52,188 nucleotides of DNA from positions 1 through 52,188 of the forward strand of contig NZ_WFKJ01000017.1 in assembly GCF_009208075.1 (NCBI RefSeq), in the 5' to 3' direction. Of the stretch, positions 33,387 to 42,379 are shown piece after piece. This DNA comes from Poseidonibacter ostreae. Lineage in GTDB: Bacteria; Campylobacterota; Campylobacteria; Campylobacterales; Arcobacteraceae. The stretch's first letter is position 1, and each line of letters begins with the position of its first letter. The position numbers were made by a program, and so were the translations under genes. Under the pieces are notes generated by a model. It saw only the letters and a list, made by a program, of their open reading frames with translations. It was not told the origin of the DNA and did not search any database.

Positions 33387-34480
33387 TGTCAAATAATTTA
33401 ACTTTAAATATAGAACAAATAAAAAAAGAAAAAGATGGATTAGATGTCTTAAGTGACATCTACATCTATGCAGTTTTAGGTGAGAAAGTCTCAGCTAAAG
33501 ATTTAATTAGATTTCAATGGTATGGAATTTACCAACAAGAAGATAATGAAAACTATTTTAAAATTGTAATACCTTTACAACTTGGGGAATTAAACGTTGA
33601 GCAACTTAAAACTTTAGCTTTAATATCAAAAGAGTATGCAAAAAATTCTCTAGATATTAATCATGGGCAAAAGATTGAATTTAAATGGCTTAAGATGCAT
33701 AATTTACCACATATCTTTAACCTTTTACATAATGTAAATTTAAGTACTATTTTTGAATCTGGACATACTGTAAGAAGTATTATTACATGTCCTATTAATA
33801 CTGTTGATTGTAAACAATTAATAGATGTAAGTTCAATTGCTAGTAAAATAAATGATACATTTATTGGAAATAAAAAATTCTCTAATTTACCAAATAAACT
33901 ACAAATGGCAATTAGTGGATGTAAAGAGGGATGTAATCTTGATGAAACTCCTGATATTACTTTCAATGCTAATTCATATAAAAATAATAAAGTTTTATTC
34001 TCTGTAAAAGTTATTGATGAGCATATAGGATATATTACATCATCTCAAATTCTTCAAACAACAAGAGCAATAGCAAATATTTATAAAGATTATGGAAATA
34101 GAACAGACCTTAGTAAAAGTACTTTTTCATCTTTAATTAAAACTTGGGGTGTTACAGAATTTACTAATATTTTAGAATCATCAATTAATTTTAATCTAAA
34201 AGCAATTGTTTTAGAAGAAGATGATATCACTACAAAAGGTGAGCATTTTGGAATAAACAAAAGTGTTGTTGAGGGTGAAAGCTATGTAGGTTGTAAGGTA
34301 CCATCACTAAATCTTAAAGCTTCAGATTTTAAAGATTTAGCAAAGATTTTAGAAAAACATGAAGCTTCAAAAATAAAATTGACAAATAAAGGTCATATCA
34401 TTGTTTTAGATACGCCAACAACTAATGCCGAAAGATTAGCAAATGATTTAAAAAAAGTAAATTTTAATCCTTTTATATAA
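33386..34480 (+). CDS. Sulfite/nitrite reductase-like protein lacking the C-terminal half
   Basis: 364 residues. The order is an N-terminal ferredoxin-like half domain (about 40-110), a siroheme-type domain with SIITCPINTVDC (Cys135, Cys142) and NLPNKLQMAISGCKEGC (Cys179, Cys183), a linker with YKDYGNRTDLSKS, then a second ferredoxin-like half domain (about 285-360) with KLTNKGHIIVL. Full-length enzymes have about 500-570 residues and a second siroheme/[4Fe-4S] domain after this point, which is absent. It could still be the assimilatory sulfite reductase, a partner subunit, or a CobG-like protein. Its place in the operon favours sulfite. Confidence 0.75.
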   Translation: MSNNLTLNIEQIKKEKDGLDVLSDIYIYAVLGEKVSAKDLIRFQWYGIYQQEDNENYFKIVIPLQLGELNVEQLKTLALISKEYAKNSLDINHGQKIEFKWLKMHNLPHIFNLLHNVNLSTIFESGHTVRSIITCPINTVDCKQLIDVSSIASKINDTFIGNKKFSNLPNKLQMAISGCKEGCNLDETPDITFNANSYKNNKVLFSVKVIDEHIGYITSSQILQTTRAIANIYKDYGNRTDLSKSTFSSLIKTWGVTEFTNILESSINFNLKAIVLEEDDITTKGEHFGINKSVVEGESYVGCKVPSLNLKASDFKDLAKILEKHEASKIKLTNKGHIIVLDTPTTNAERLANDLKKVNFNPFI

Positions 34481-34489
34481 AGAAAGATA

Positions 34490-35791
34490 ATGAATAACAA
34501 AGTTTTCAAACCATTTTTAAACAGTAATACAAATACTCTTGATTTCATAAGATACAATACTATTGGAAAAAATAAAAAAGAGTATTTTGATTACACTGCA
34601 ACTGGACTTGCTTTTAGGCAAATAGAGAATAGAATACATGATGTATTAGAAACTTATGCAAATACTCATTCAAAAGAGTCATCAAATGCAGATACTACAA
34701 GTAGCTATTATGAAATGGCTAGAACAAATCTTGCAAAAAGTTTAGAATTAGATGATGAGTTTGCAATACTTCCAAATGGTTGTGGAACAACAGCAGCTAT
34801 TAAACACTTTCAAGAATTACTTGGTCTTTATATTCCACCAGCAACTAAAAAAAGATATGATATTCAAGTTGATAAATCAAAACTTCCCTTAGTTATAGTT
34901 GGACCTTATGAGCATCACTCAAATGAAGTATCTTTTAGAGAAGCATTATGTGAAATCCAAAGAATAAACCTTTGTAAAACTGGCTTAATTGATTTAGACC
35001 ATTTAAAAGAGGTTTTAGAAAAAAATAAACATAGAGAAATTATCGCATCTTTTTGTGTAGCGTCAAATGTAACAGGAATTATTACTAAATATAAAGAGAT
35101 ATCAAAAATATTAAGATCTTATAATGCTATAATTTGTTTTGATGCTGCAGCTTCATCTCCATATATGAATATTCCATGTGAACTTTATGATGCAATGTTT
35201 ATGTCTCCTCATAAGTTATTAGGAGGTCCTGGTTCTTGTGGACTTTTAGTAATTAGAAAATCCTTAATAGATGTTAATATCTCTCCAACATTTGCAGGTG
35301 GTGGGACAGTTGAATATGTAAATAAAAATAGACAAGTATATCAAAGTGATATTCAAGTAAGAGAAGACGCTGGAACTCCAGGTATTTTACAACTAATTCG
35401 TGCAAGTTTAGCATATCAACTAAGAAATGAAATAGGCTTTGATTTTATAAAGACAAGAAAAGAGAAATTAAAGAAAATATTTTTAGATGAACTTTCGAAA
35501 ATTCCATCATGTGAAATTTATGGAAATCAAGAAGAGGACAATATAGGAATTGTATCTTTTAATATTCTAAATTTAGACCCTTATGAACTATGTTCAAAGC
35601 TATCAGAACAAAAAGGCTTTCAAACTAGAGCAGGATGCTCATGTGCAGGACCTTATGGTCATGATTTATTAGGTATGGAAGATTTAGATATTGATGAAAA
35701 TCCAGGTTGGATAAGAGTTTCTATACATTTTTCTCAAACTACTGAAGAGATTTTAGACTTAGTTAATTCAATTAAGAAAATTGTTAACTAA
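34490..35791 (+). CDS. Class V aminotransferase, cysteine-desulfurase-like
   Basis: 433 residues, PLP fold type I. The PLP-lysine motif is MSPHKLLGGPGSCG, and the cofactor aspartate lies in CFDAAASSPYM. A cysteine-rich loop RAGCSCAGPYGH near the C-terminus resembles the active-site loop of NifS/SufS enzymes, which abstract sulfur from cysteine. As the last gene of the cysteine operon it may mobilise sulfur from newly made cysteine. Other class V enzymes cannot be excluded. The start follows the preceding stop by 9 bases. Confidence 0.8.
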   Translation: MNNKVFKPFLNSNTNTLDFIRYNTIGKNKKEYFDYTATGLAFRQIENRIHDVLETYANTHSKESSNADTTSSYYEMARTNLAKSLELDDEFAILPNGCGTTAAIKHFQELLGLYIPPATKKRYDIQVDKSKLPLVIVGPYEHHSNEVSFREALCEIQRINLCKTGLIDLDHLKEVLEKNKHREIIASFCVASNVTGIITKYKEISKILRSYNAIICFDAAASSPYMNIPCELYDAMFMSPHKLLGGPGSCGLLVIRKSLIDVNISPTFAGGGTVEYVNKNRQVYQSDIQVREDAGTPGILQLIRASLAYQLRNEIGFDFIKTRKEKLKKIFLDELSKIPSCEIYGNQEEDNIGIVSFNILNLDPYELCSKLSEQKGFQTRAGCSCAGPYGHDLLGMEDLDIDENPGWIRVSIHFSQTTEEILDLVNSIKKIVN

Positions 35792-35813
35792 TCTTAACTT
35801 TTTGTTTAAGATT
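35790..35813 (+). terminator. Terminator-like hairpin at the end of the sulfur operon
   Basis: An 8-bp AATCTTAA / TTAAGATT stem with loop, beginning at the stop codon of the aminotransferase gene. No long T-run follows, so efficiency is uncertain. Confidence 0.5.
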
Positions 35814-36108
35814 CATTAATCATCTAAGTATATAATTTCTTTATGAATTTCATAACAATTTATCAGTTTTTTATTCATATTTCAAATAATTTTTTTTAAA
35901 AAGACTGATAATAAATTTGATTTCAAACTAGAGAGTAAAAAATATCTTAGCATTATTATATACAAGTTTTGTGGTCTCCTCCTATACCCCTTAGCTAGAT
36001 ATAAGCCCAATCTTCCCAAATTGAGCTTACTTTCTCCTTTCCTTACTATTTGAGATAATTTTTCATATATTTATAATTACTATTTTTTATAAATTATCTC
36101 TTTTGGTT
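35814..36108. other. Intergenic region with a possible small RNA
   Basis: No supported gene. A TTATATA -10-like box near 35955 is followed by a hairpin at 36003-36028 (AAGCCCAAT pairing with ATTGAGCTT, one mismatch) and a pyrimidine-rich run, which together resemble a short transcript of about 70 bases. Confidence 0.3.
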
Positions 36109-36519
36109 TTAATTAAATACATCTTTACAAGCAGAATATTGATTAAATTTATCATCCCAACGTCTTACATCATTAGCTCTTCTCCACCTATCATGATAAA
36201 ACTCCATTAAACAAATACCAGAATCAACTTCAACCATAAATAAATCATACTCTTTTACATCATTATAAGGCGGATAAGTTTTGCTTTGTCCCCAAGTTAA
36301 ACCACCATTTCTTTTTGCATAAGTTCTCCAAAACTCCTCTAAAGATAAAAGTTTTTTATCTTGATTATCCCAAGCTCTTTGAATATTTTCTTTTACAACA
36401 ACTTCACCATGATAATAACCTGTTGTAATATCCTTTAAATTTGATACATTTTTTGTAGCACATGCTGTGAAAAAAATAGCTCCAATTACAATAAATATCC
36501 CTATTAAAAATGATTTCAT
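36109..36519 (-). CDS. Putative lipoprotein
   Basis: 136 residues. The N-terminal hydrophobic segment ends in a lipobox FFTAC with Cys19, so it should be lipid-anchored. The mature part is rich in Trp, Tyr and Arg (RAWDNQDKKLLSLEEFWRTY; FYHDRWRRAND) with two more cysteines, which may form a disulfide. I recognise no family. The start follows an upstream AATGGAGTG ribosome site on the minus strand. Confidence 0.72.
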   Translation of the reverse strand: MKSFLIGIFIVIGAIFFTACATKNVSNLKDITTGYYHGEVVVKENIQRAWDNQDKKLLSLEEFWRTYAKRNGGLTWGQSKTYPPYNDVKEYDLFMVEVDSGICLMEFYHDRWRRANDVRRWDDKFNQYSACKDVFN

Positions 36520-36573
36520 TATTCACTCCATTTAAAAATTTCATTATTGTATTTTATTTTCGTAAAGTCTTTG

Positions 36574-36660
36574 TTAACTAATAATTGCAAAGCTTCCAAA
36601 AATAGTAATAATATAAAAACCTATTAATATTAAGTAATCTTTTTTATTTTTATTATTCAT
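36574..36660 (-). CDS. 28-residue single-helix membrane mini-protein
   Basis: An ORF on the minus strand starting MNNKNKKDYLILIG with one membrane helix (about residues 9-28) after a Lys/Asn-rich N-terminus, which predicts an in-out orientation. It has a strong AGGAGAG ribosome site 6 bases before the ATG, much better than expected by chance. Its leader contains two alternative hairpins involving that site. It lies 54 bases upstream of the lipoprotein gene on the same strand. No family is known to me. Confidence 0.6.
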   Translation of the reverse strand: MNNKNKKDYLILIGFYIITIFGSFAIIS

Positions 36661-36663
36661 TAT

Positions 36664-36702
36664 TCTCTCCTTTTAATAGGAGAAAATAAATTCTCCTATT
36701 AA
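36664..36702 (-). promoter_or_regulatory. Mutually exclusive hairpins in the mini-protein leader
   Basis: On the minus strand an arm TTCTCCT can pair with an upstream AGGAGAA (12-bp stem with the flanking TTAAT) or with the downstream AGGAGAG that is the ribosome site of the mini-protein. On the plus strand the same hairpin is followed by a T-run, so it can also act as a terminator there. Confidence 0.5.
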
Positions 36703-36788
36703 TTTTTTATTTTTAATATATTTTTAATAATCCTAGATACCTTCATATCGGACATATAAACCCTTTTGTCTAAAAATTTTGTAAAAAA

Positions 36789-36818
36789 AAAGGGAAGAGC
36801 TAAAAAGCCCTTCCCTTT
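36789..36818 (-). terminator. Terminator of typA
   Basis: A 12-bp stem with one mismatch (AAAGGGAAGRGC-type arms, 6-base loop) followed on the minus strand by a run of nine T. It lies 23 bases past the typA stop. Confidence 0.85.
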
Positions 36819-36841
36819 AAAGAAATAGATAAATCTAATTT

Positions 36842-38659
36842 CTAATCAGCAAATTTCACTTTTTTAGCAGTTCTTTTTCTAACATTTGGATCAAGATCTC
36901 TTTTTCTAACTCTAACCGAAATTGGAGTTACTTCAACAAGCTCATCTTCTTCAATCCACTCTAGTGCATTTTCTAAAGACATAACTCTTGGTGGAACTAA
37001 TTTAATAGCTTCATCAGCTCCAGAAGATCTAACGTTTGATTGTTGTTTAGCTTTAATTGGATTGATATCTAAATCATTCCCTTTAGCATGTTGACCAACT
37101 ACCATTCCATTATAAACCTTATCTTGAGGCTTAATGTACATAATTCCTCTATCTTGTAAGTTAAAGATAGAATACCCAACAGCTTCACCATTTTCCATAG
37201 AAACTAATGCTCCATATTTTCTAGATTCAACTGTTCCAGAATGTGGTCTGAATTCTAAGAATGAGTGGTTCATAACACCCTCACCTTTAGTTTCAGTTAA
37301 GAACTCAGTTCTAATACCGATTAATCCACGTGCTGGAATTTCAAACTCTAATCTTGTATAACCAGAACCCATTGGAACCATGTTAGTCATATTAGCTTTT
37401 CTTTTTCCTAATTTTTCAATAATTGCACCTGAGAACTCATCTGGTGTATCAATTACTAAATGCTCAAATGGCTCCATTTTAACACCGTCAATTTCTCTAA
37501 CGATTACTTCAGGTCTTCCAATTGAAAATTCAAAACCTTCTCTTCTCATGTTTTCAGCAAGGATACAAATTTGTAACTCACCTCTTCCATTAACTTTAAA
37601 TTTACCCTCACCAATTTGCTCATAGTTCATAGCAATATTAGTATTCATTTCAGCATTTAATCTTTCATCAATTTTATTTGATGTTACATATTTACCTTCA
37701 GTTCCAGCTAATGGAGAATCATTTACTGCAAATGTTACAGATAATGTAGGCTCTTCAATATGCATAGGATCTAATGGCATTGGATTTGCAGGGTCACATA
37801 ATGAATCCCCAACATCAATTGTTTCAAAACCAGCAACAGCAACAATATCACCAGTACCAGCAGTTTTGATATCAAATCTATCAACACCTTTGAATCCAAT
37901 AAGTTTAGTAACTCTACCTTTGATTTTTTCACCATCAGCTTTAACTAAAGTTACAGTTTCACCCATAGAAATAGTACCGTTGAAAATTCTAGCAATACCA
38001 ATTTTTCCAATGAAGTTATCATAATCAAGTGTAAATACTTGTAATTGAAGACCATTTTCATCGCTACCTTTTGGTTTTGGAACTTCATTTAAAATAGTAG
38101 TGAATAATGGAATTAAATTCTCATTTGGCTCAGCTAAATCAAGTTTTGCGTAACCATCTCTTGCAGCTGCATAAACAACTGGGAATTCTAATTGTTCTTC
38201 ACTTGCACCCATTTGGTCAAATAGGTCAAATACTTCATCAACAACTCTATCTGGATCTCCACCTGGCTTATCAATCTTGTTAATAACAACAATTGGTCTA
38301 TGACCTAATTGTAAAGCTTTCTTAACAACAAACTTAGTTTGAGGCATAACACCTTCTTGAGCATCTACTAATAAAAGTACACAGTCAACCATTTTAAGAA
38401 CACGTTCAACTTCTCCACCAAAATCAGCATGGCCTGGAGTGTCAATAATGTTAATTCTTACACCTTCATAATCAATAGCAGTATTCTTAGAAAGAATTGT
38501 AATTCCTCTCTCTTTTTCAATATCATTACTATCCATAACTCTATCTTCTACTTCTTGGTGAGCAGTAAAAGTCCCTGATTGTTTTAATAATTCATCTACT
38601 AATGTAGTTTTACCGTGGTCAACGTGTGCGATAACCGCAATATTTCTAATATCTCTCAT
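36842..38659 (-). CDS. typA: Translational GTPase TypA/BipA
   Basis: 605 residues from ATG at 38659, where the family normally begins ([20 protein letters not shown]). The frame is open further upstream with an earlier ATG at 38698, but that 13-residue extension is not family-like. G1 AHVDHGKT, G2 ERGITI, G3 [10 protein letters not shown] and G4 NKID are present, followed by the EF-G-like domains. TypA is a ribosome-binding GTPase that helps 50S assembly and growth under stress, including cold. It has its own terminator and a -10 box. Confidence 0.95.
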   Translation of the reverse strand: MRDIRNIAVIAHVDHGKTTLVDELLKQSGTFTAHQEVEDRVMDSNDIEKERGITILSKNTAIDYEGVRINIIDTPGHADFGGEVERVLKMVDCVLLLVDAQEGVMPQTKFVVKKALQLGHRPIVVINKIDKPGGDPDRVVDEVFDLFDQMGASEEQLEFPVVYAAARDGYAKLDLAEPNENLIPLFTTILNEVPKPKGSDENGLQLQVFTLDYDNFIGKIGIARIFNGTISMGETVTLVKADGEKIKGRVTKLIGFKGVDRFDIKTAGTGDIVAVAGFETIDVGDSLCDPANPMPLDPMHIEEPTLSVTFAVNDSPLAGTEGKYVTSNKIDERLNAEMNTNIAMNYEQIGEGKFKVNGRGELQICILAENMRREGFEFSIGRPEVIVREIDGVKMEPFEHLVIDTPDEFSGAIIEKLGKRKANMTNMVPMGSGYTRLEFEIPARGLIGIRTEFLTETKGEGVMNHSFLEFRPHSGTVESRKYGALVSMENGEAVGYSIFNLQDRGIMYIKPQDKVYNGMVVGQHAKGNDLDINPIKAKQQSNVRSSGADEAIKLVPPRVMSLENALEWIEEDELVEVTPISVRVRKRDLDPNVRKRTAKKVKFAD

Positions 38660-38725
38660 TGGATCTCTTTTTATTAGTTTACGAAAAAATTCATACAAGA
38701 AAAATTTTTTCTATTAATTTCGCGG

Positions 38726-38731
38726 ATTATA
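38726..38731 (-). promoter_or_regulatory. -10 box of typA
   Basis: TATAAT on the minus strand, about 70 bases upstream of the ATG at 38659. No convincing -35 was seen. Confidence 0.5.
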
Positions 38732-38827
38732 CTAAAAGTTTGCTTAATTTAAGCTACGTTTTTAATTGTAATTTATATTAATATCAATATTAAGTATTTA
38801 TTAGGTTAAAAAGTATTAAGCTTTCGC

Positions 38828-39745
38828 ATGAATTATCAAAATATTATTAATGAAATAGAAGATGAAATACAAGTATATTTTAAAGAAGGTAAGGTAGCTG
38901 ATTATATACCAGCACTTGCACATATTAACCCAAATCAATTTGCTATGAGTATAAAACTGCTTGATGGTACAACATATAATGTAGGGAATACTCAAACAAA
39001 ATTTTCAATTCAAAGTATTTCAAAAGTTTTTACTTTTACTCTAGCTTTACAACTTTATGGAAAAAGCTTATATAAAAGAGTTGGGCATGAACCCTCTGGT
39101 GATCCTTTTAACTCTCTTGTACAACTTGAATATGAAAATGGAATTCCTAGAAACCCATTTATAAATGCTGGTGCCATTGTTACAACCGATACATTATTAT
39201 CAAAATATCAAGATAAAAGTTTTGATTACATATTAGATTTTATAAGAACAACTGCAAATGACTTTACAATAAATTATAATAAAGAAGTTTATAGTTCAGA
39301 ATTAGAACATGGTTTTTTAAATATGGCTTTAATAAATATGATGAAAAGCTATAAAAATATAAACAACGATTTAGAAAAAGTAATTCAAACATATTTTAAA
39401 CAATGTTCAATTGAAATGAATACAGAACAACTTTGTCATTCTATGCTTTTTTTAGCTAATCATGGTGTAAATCCTATTAATAACAAAATTTTAATAAATG
39501 AAGCAAAAGCAAAAAGAATTAACTCTTTAATGCTTACATGTGGACATTATGATGCTTCGGGAGATTTTGCATATAAAGTAGGACTACCTGGAAAAAGTGG
39601 AGTTGGTGGTGGAATTGTTGCCATTGTTCCTGGAAAAATGTCAATTTGCGTTTATTCTCCAAAATTAAATAAACAAGGTAACTCTTTAATAGGAACAAAA
39701 GCCCTAGAGTTATTTACAACTAAAACTGGCTTATCAATTTTTTAA
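38828..39745 (+). CDS. glsA: Glutaminase
   Basis: 305 residues, a serine-dependent beta-lactamase-like glutaminase. The catalytic Ser63-x-x-Lys66 pair is in FSIQSISKVF, and conserved family blocks include GRVGHEPSGDPFNSLVQLE-like text near 85, NPFINAGAI and the C-terminal GLPGKSGVGGGIVA. It converts glutamine to glutamate and ammonia. There is no clear ribosome site upstream of the ATG (sequence AAGCTTTCGC), so translation initiation may be weak or the start may differ. Confidence 0.93.
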   Translation: MNYQNIINEIEDEIQVYFKEGKVADYIPALAHINPNQFAMSIKLLDGTTYNVGNTQTKFSIQSISKVFTFTLALQLYGKSLYKRVGHEPSGDPFNSLVQLEYENGIPRNPFINAGAIVTTDTLLSKYQDKSFDYILDFIRTTANDFTINYNKEVYSSELEHGFLNMALINMMKSYKNINNDLEKVIQTYFKQCSIEMNTEQLCHSMLFLANHGVNPINNKILINEAKAKRINSLMLTCGHYDASGDFAYKVGLPGKSGVGGGIVAIVPGKMSICVYSPKLNKQGNSLIGTKALELFTTKTGLSIF

Positions 39746-39811
39746 CAAATTTTGATAGCTTTTTTAGTATACTTTACACACTAATAACTAAAATTAAAAA
39801 CAAGGTAAAGA

Positions 39812-40423
39812 ATGACTGCATTAGAAATTGCTGACTTTATAGGAATAATCTGTTTTGCTCTAAGTGGATTTTTAATTGCTGTTCATTATAAACTTGATAT
39901 TTTAGGAGTTTTTATCTCTGCATTTTTAACAGCTCTTGGTGGTGGAATGACTAGAGATGTATTAGCTTCTAAAACACCTTATGTTTTTACAGATACAATG
40001 CCTGTAATTCTTGTAATTGCTACAGTTCTTATATCACTTATATTTAAACTTCATAAAATTGATGATATTGAGGGTAAAACTGCTTTTATAATATCTGATG
40101 CAGTTGGACTTGTATCTTTTGCAATTACAGGTGCTCTTGTAGCCATTGAAAATGAGTTTAACTTTTTAGGTGTATTAATTTTAGCCTTTATAACAGCTGT
40201 TGGTGGTGGTACAATTAGAGATATACTTATAAATAGAGTTCCATCTATTTTAGTTTCAGAGTTTTATGCAACAGTTGCAATTATAGTTGGACTTGTAACT
40301 TATGCTTTACATATTTTTGATTTACAAAGTCTTCCAGCTTTAATTGGTGTCTTTGTCTTTGGTGTAAGTTTACGTTTACTAGCATATTATGAAGGCTGGC
40401 ATCTTCCTACTTTATCTAAGTAA
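39812..40423 (+). CDS. TRIC/UPF0126 family membrane channel protein
   Basis: 203 residues, seven predicted helices. The internal repeat is the hallmark of this family: LGGGMTRDVL in the first half and VGGGTIRDIL in the second. Prokaryotic TRIC proteins are trimeric monovalent-cation channels, but UPF0126 members have also been described as glycine transporters (YadS-like), so the ion or solute is not settled. A GGTAAAG site precedes the ATG. Confidence 0.88.
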   Translation: MTALEIADFIGIICFALSGFLIAVHYKLDILGVFISAFLTALGGGMTRDVLASKTPYVFTDTMPVILVIATVLISLIFKLHKIDDIEGKTAFIISDAVGLVSFAITGALVAIENEFNFLGVLILAFITAVGGGTIRDILINRVPSILVSEFYATVAIIVGLVTYALHIFDLQSLPALIGVFVFGVSLRLLAYYEGWHLPTLSK

Positions 40424-40466
40424 TAAATTTTATTCTTGGATTAACTTTTCATTTATCTTTTATGGG

Positions 40467-40472
40467 TACAAT
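40467..40472 (+). promoter_or_regulatory. -10-like box upstream of the periplasmic protein gene
   Basis: TACAAT preceded by GGG, about 35 bases upstream of the start at 40502. Confidence 0.4.
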
Positions 40473-40501
40473 TCTGCAATTTTAAAAAATCAGGAGAAAA
40501 A

Positions 40502-40954
40502 ATGAAAAAAATATTATTTTCAGTTTTATTATTTGTTGCAACATTCGCAAACGCTTTAAGTATTGGTGATACTACACCAACATTTGAAATCAAAGATCAA
40601 TTTGAGAAAATGCATAAGATTTCTGCAGACACTAAAACTATTTTAGTTGCAGAAAGTAGAAGTACTAGTGTTATTGTAAGAGAGTACCTTTTAACTAAAG
40701 ATACTAACTTTTTAGAAACTAACAAAACTCAATATATAGCAGACATTTCTGGTATGCCAAGTTTAATTTCAAAATTCATTGCTTTACCAAAAATGAAAAA
40801 ATACCCATTTCCAATTCTTTTAGTAAATGAAGAACAAGCTAAATCATTTTCTACAAAAGATGATGAAATTACTGTTTATACAATTGTTGAAGGTAAAGTT
40901 TCAGATGTTAAATACATCAAAACTACTGAAGAATTAGACGCAGTATTTAAATAA
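40502..40954 (+). CDS. Periplasmic thioredoxin-fold-like protein without catalytic cysteine
   Basis: 150 residues with a signal peptide (residues 1-18, ending FANALS). The mature part begins IGDTTPTFEIKDQFEK, the opening of thioredoxin-like proteins (AhpC/TSA or YtfJ type), but there is no cysteine at all, so it is not a classical reductase. It may be a structural or binding relative. An AGGAGAAAAA ribosome site precedes it, and a hairpin terminator follows. Confidence 0.75.
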   Translation: MKKILFSVLLFVATFANALSIGDTTPTFEIKDQFEKMHKISADTKTILVAESRSTSVIVREYLLTKDTNFLETNKTQYIADISGMPSLISKFIALPKMKKYPFPILLVNEEQAKSFSTKDDEITVYTIVEGKVSDVKYIKTTEELDAVFK

Positions 40955-40983
40955 AACTTACTAGCTTAGGCTAGTAGTTTTTT
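40955..40983. terminator. Hairpin shared by the periplasmic protein gene and purN
   Basis: An ACTAGC / GCTAGT stem with a 4-base loop between AAAAC and GTTTTTT, immediately after the stop at 40954. The T-run is on the plus strand; it overlaps the 3' end of purN. Confidence 0.75.
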
Positions 40984-41574
40984 AAACGCTTCTATAATTG
41001 CAACAGATTCTAAATCTTTAATTCTATTCTCTAAAGTATCCACAGTTTCATCACTTGAAAGTTCAAGCTCTTTTTTCAAAATAATTTTTCCATCATCATA
41101 TTTTTCATTTACAAAATGAATAGTAACACCTGATTTCTTTTCTTTATTTTTAATAATTGCTTCATGTACAAATCTTCCATACATTCCTTTTCCACCATAC
41201 TTAGATGGTAATAATGCAGGATGAGTATTTATAATCTTTTCTTCAAAAGAAGATATAAGTTTCGAGCCTATTATTTTCATATAGCCTGAACAAAATATAT
41301 AGTCACAATTAAACTCTTTAAAAAGTTTAGCTATTTTTTCATCAATATTTTCATCTGGATATCTTTTACTATTTATTATAAAGTTTGGTATTTGCATTTG
41401 TTCAGCAGTTTCCAAAGCCTTTGCATTTGAATTGTTTGATACTAAAACAACTACTTGTGCATCAAGTATAAGCTCATCACAAGCTTTTTTTATAATTTGA
41501 AAGCCACTTCCATTATATGAAGCTAAAATACCTATTCTTTTAACTCTATCCAAGATTCCACTTTGCTTCATCAT
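40966..41574 (-). CDS. purN: Phosphoribosylglycinamide formyltransferase
   Basis: 202 residues. The opening RIGILASYNGSGFQII is the phosphate-binding block; the catalytic triad is seen as Asn-Thr-His in NTHPALLPSKYGGKGMYG, with the second His and the loop VNEKYDDGKII containing Asp. It adds the formyl group to GAR using 10-formyl-THF in purine synthesis. The loop SKYGGKGMYG is a family-typical variant of PKYKG. Two adjacent ATG codons at 41574 and 41571 are possible; AGGAAA precedes them. Confidence 0.9.
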   Translation of the reverse strand: MMKQSGILDRVKRIGILASYNGSGFQIIKKACDELILDAQVVVLVSNNSNAKALETAEQMQIPNFIINSKRYPDENIDEKIAKLFKEFNCDYIFCSGYMKIIGSKLISSFEEKIINTHPALLPSKYGGKGMYGRFVHEAIIKNKEKKSGVTIHFVNEKYDDGKIILKKELELSSDETVDTLENRIKDLESVAIIEAFKKLLA

Positions 41575-41629
41575 CTATTTTCCTATTCTTATATAAATCG
41601 AATTATAACTAAATTACCTATAATAAAAG

Positions 41630-42097
41630 TTATTTAATTCTTTGACAATGTGTAATTGCAATCGCAATTGCATCTGTAATATCTAAGGGTTTAATCTCTT
41701 TTTTAATCCCTAGTAATTTTTTTACCATAAAAGCTACTTGTGTTTTATCTGCTTTTCCATTTCCTGTAACTGCTCTTTTTACTTGTAGGGGAGTATATTC
41801 TGCAAAATTTCCAAACTCTTGCAGAATTTTAAGAGATATTGCACCTCTAAATTGTGCTAATTTTATAACTGTTTTTGGATTAAATGCATAAAACATATCT
41901 TCAATTGAAACTTCATCAATAACATGATTTTTAAAAATCATATCAAAACCCTCAGTCATTTCCATAATCTGCTCTTGCAAGATTTTTGTTTTTATTTTAA
42001 TTAAACCAGCTTCTAAAAGCTTGATATTACTACCATTTTTCTCAATTATTGCGTACCCACAGTTTCTTGTACCTGGGTCAATTCCTAATATTTTCAC
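41630..42097 (-). CDS. ruvC: Holliday junction resolvase RuvC
   Basis: 155 residues. The acidic catalytic residues are present: Asp7 in [11 protein letters not shown], Glu in SIEDMF, and the C-terminal [10 protein letters not shown] pair. It cuts Holliday junctions as a dimer. It points away from dnaA, with the candidate origin between them. Confidence 0.95.
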   Translation of the reverse strand: MKILGIDPGTRNCGYAIIEKNGSNIKLLEAGLIKIKTKILQEQIMEMTEGFDMIFKNHVIDEVSIEDMFYAFNPKTVIKLAQFRGAISLKILQEFGNFAEYTPLQVKRAVTGNGKADKTQVAFMVKKLLGIKKEIKPLDITDAIAIAITHCQRIK

Positions 42098-42379
42098 CTA
42101 TATGCTCTTTTTGTTTATTTTTTTATTCACATAATTTTAAGCCCTTATAATGGTATTATTTACATAAATTTTCACTTAATGAACACAAGTTATTCACGAG
42201 TTATTCACTATGTGTAGAACATTTATATAAGAGATAAAAAGCTAAAGTTTGTAAAATTTACAATCAAGATAAAATTTGTCTTTTTTAAACAATAAAAATC
42301 ACTTTTTTCCTAATTTAATAAATTTTATTAAAAATTGGATATAATAATTACTATTTATAAATTAAAGAGTTAATACTAA
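42098..42379. other. Candidate replication origin (oriC), ruvC-dnaA part
   Basis: A non-coding gap of 282 bases holding three DnaA boxes: TTATTCACA at 42123-42131, TTATTCACG at 42190-42198 and TTATTCACT at 42201-42209, the epsilonproteobacterial consensus. An imperfect TTATTTACA lies at 42155-42163. A very AT-rich stretch (about 42290-42379) with no C or G runs follows before dnaA and could be the unwinding element. A TATAAT at 42340-42345 is the dnaA -10 box. Confidence 0.65.
42340..42345 (+). promoter_or_regulatory. -10 box of dnaA
   Basis: TATAAT, 34 bases upstream of the dnaA ATG, in the AT-rich part of the origin region. Confidence 0.5.

Noticed and set aside
37134-37625. Two plus-strand ORFs within typA
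   Set aside because: They lie opposite the conserved typA reading frame and have no family features.
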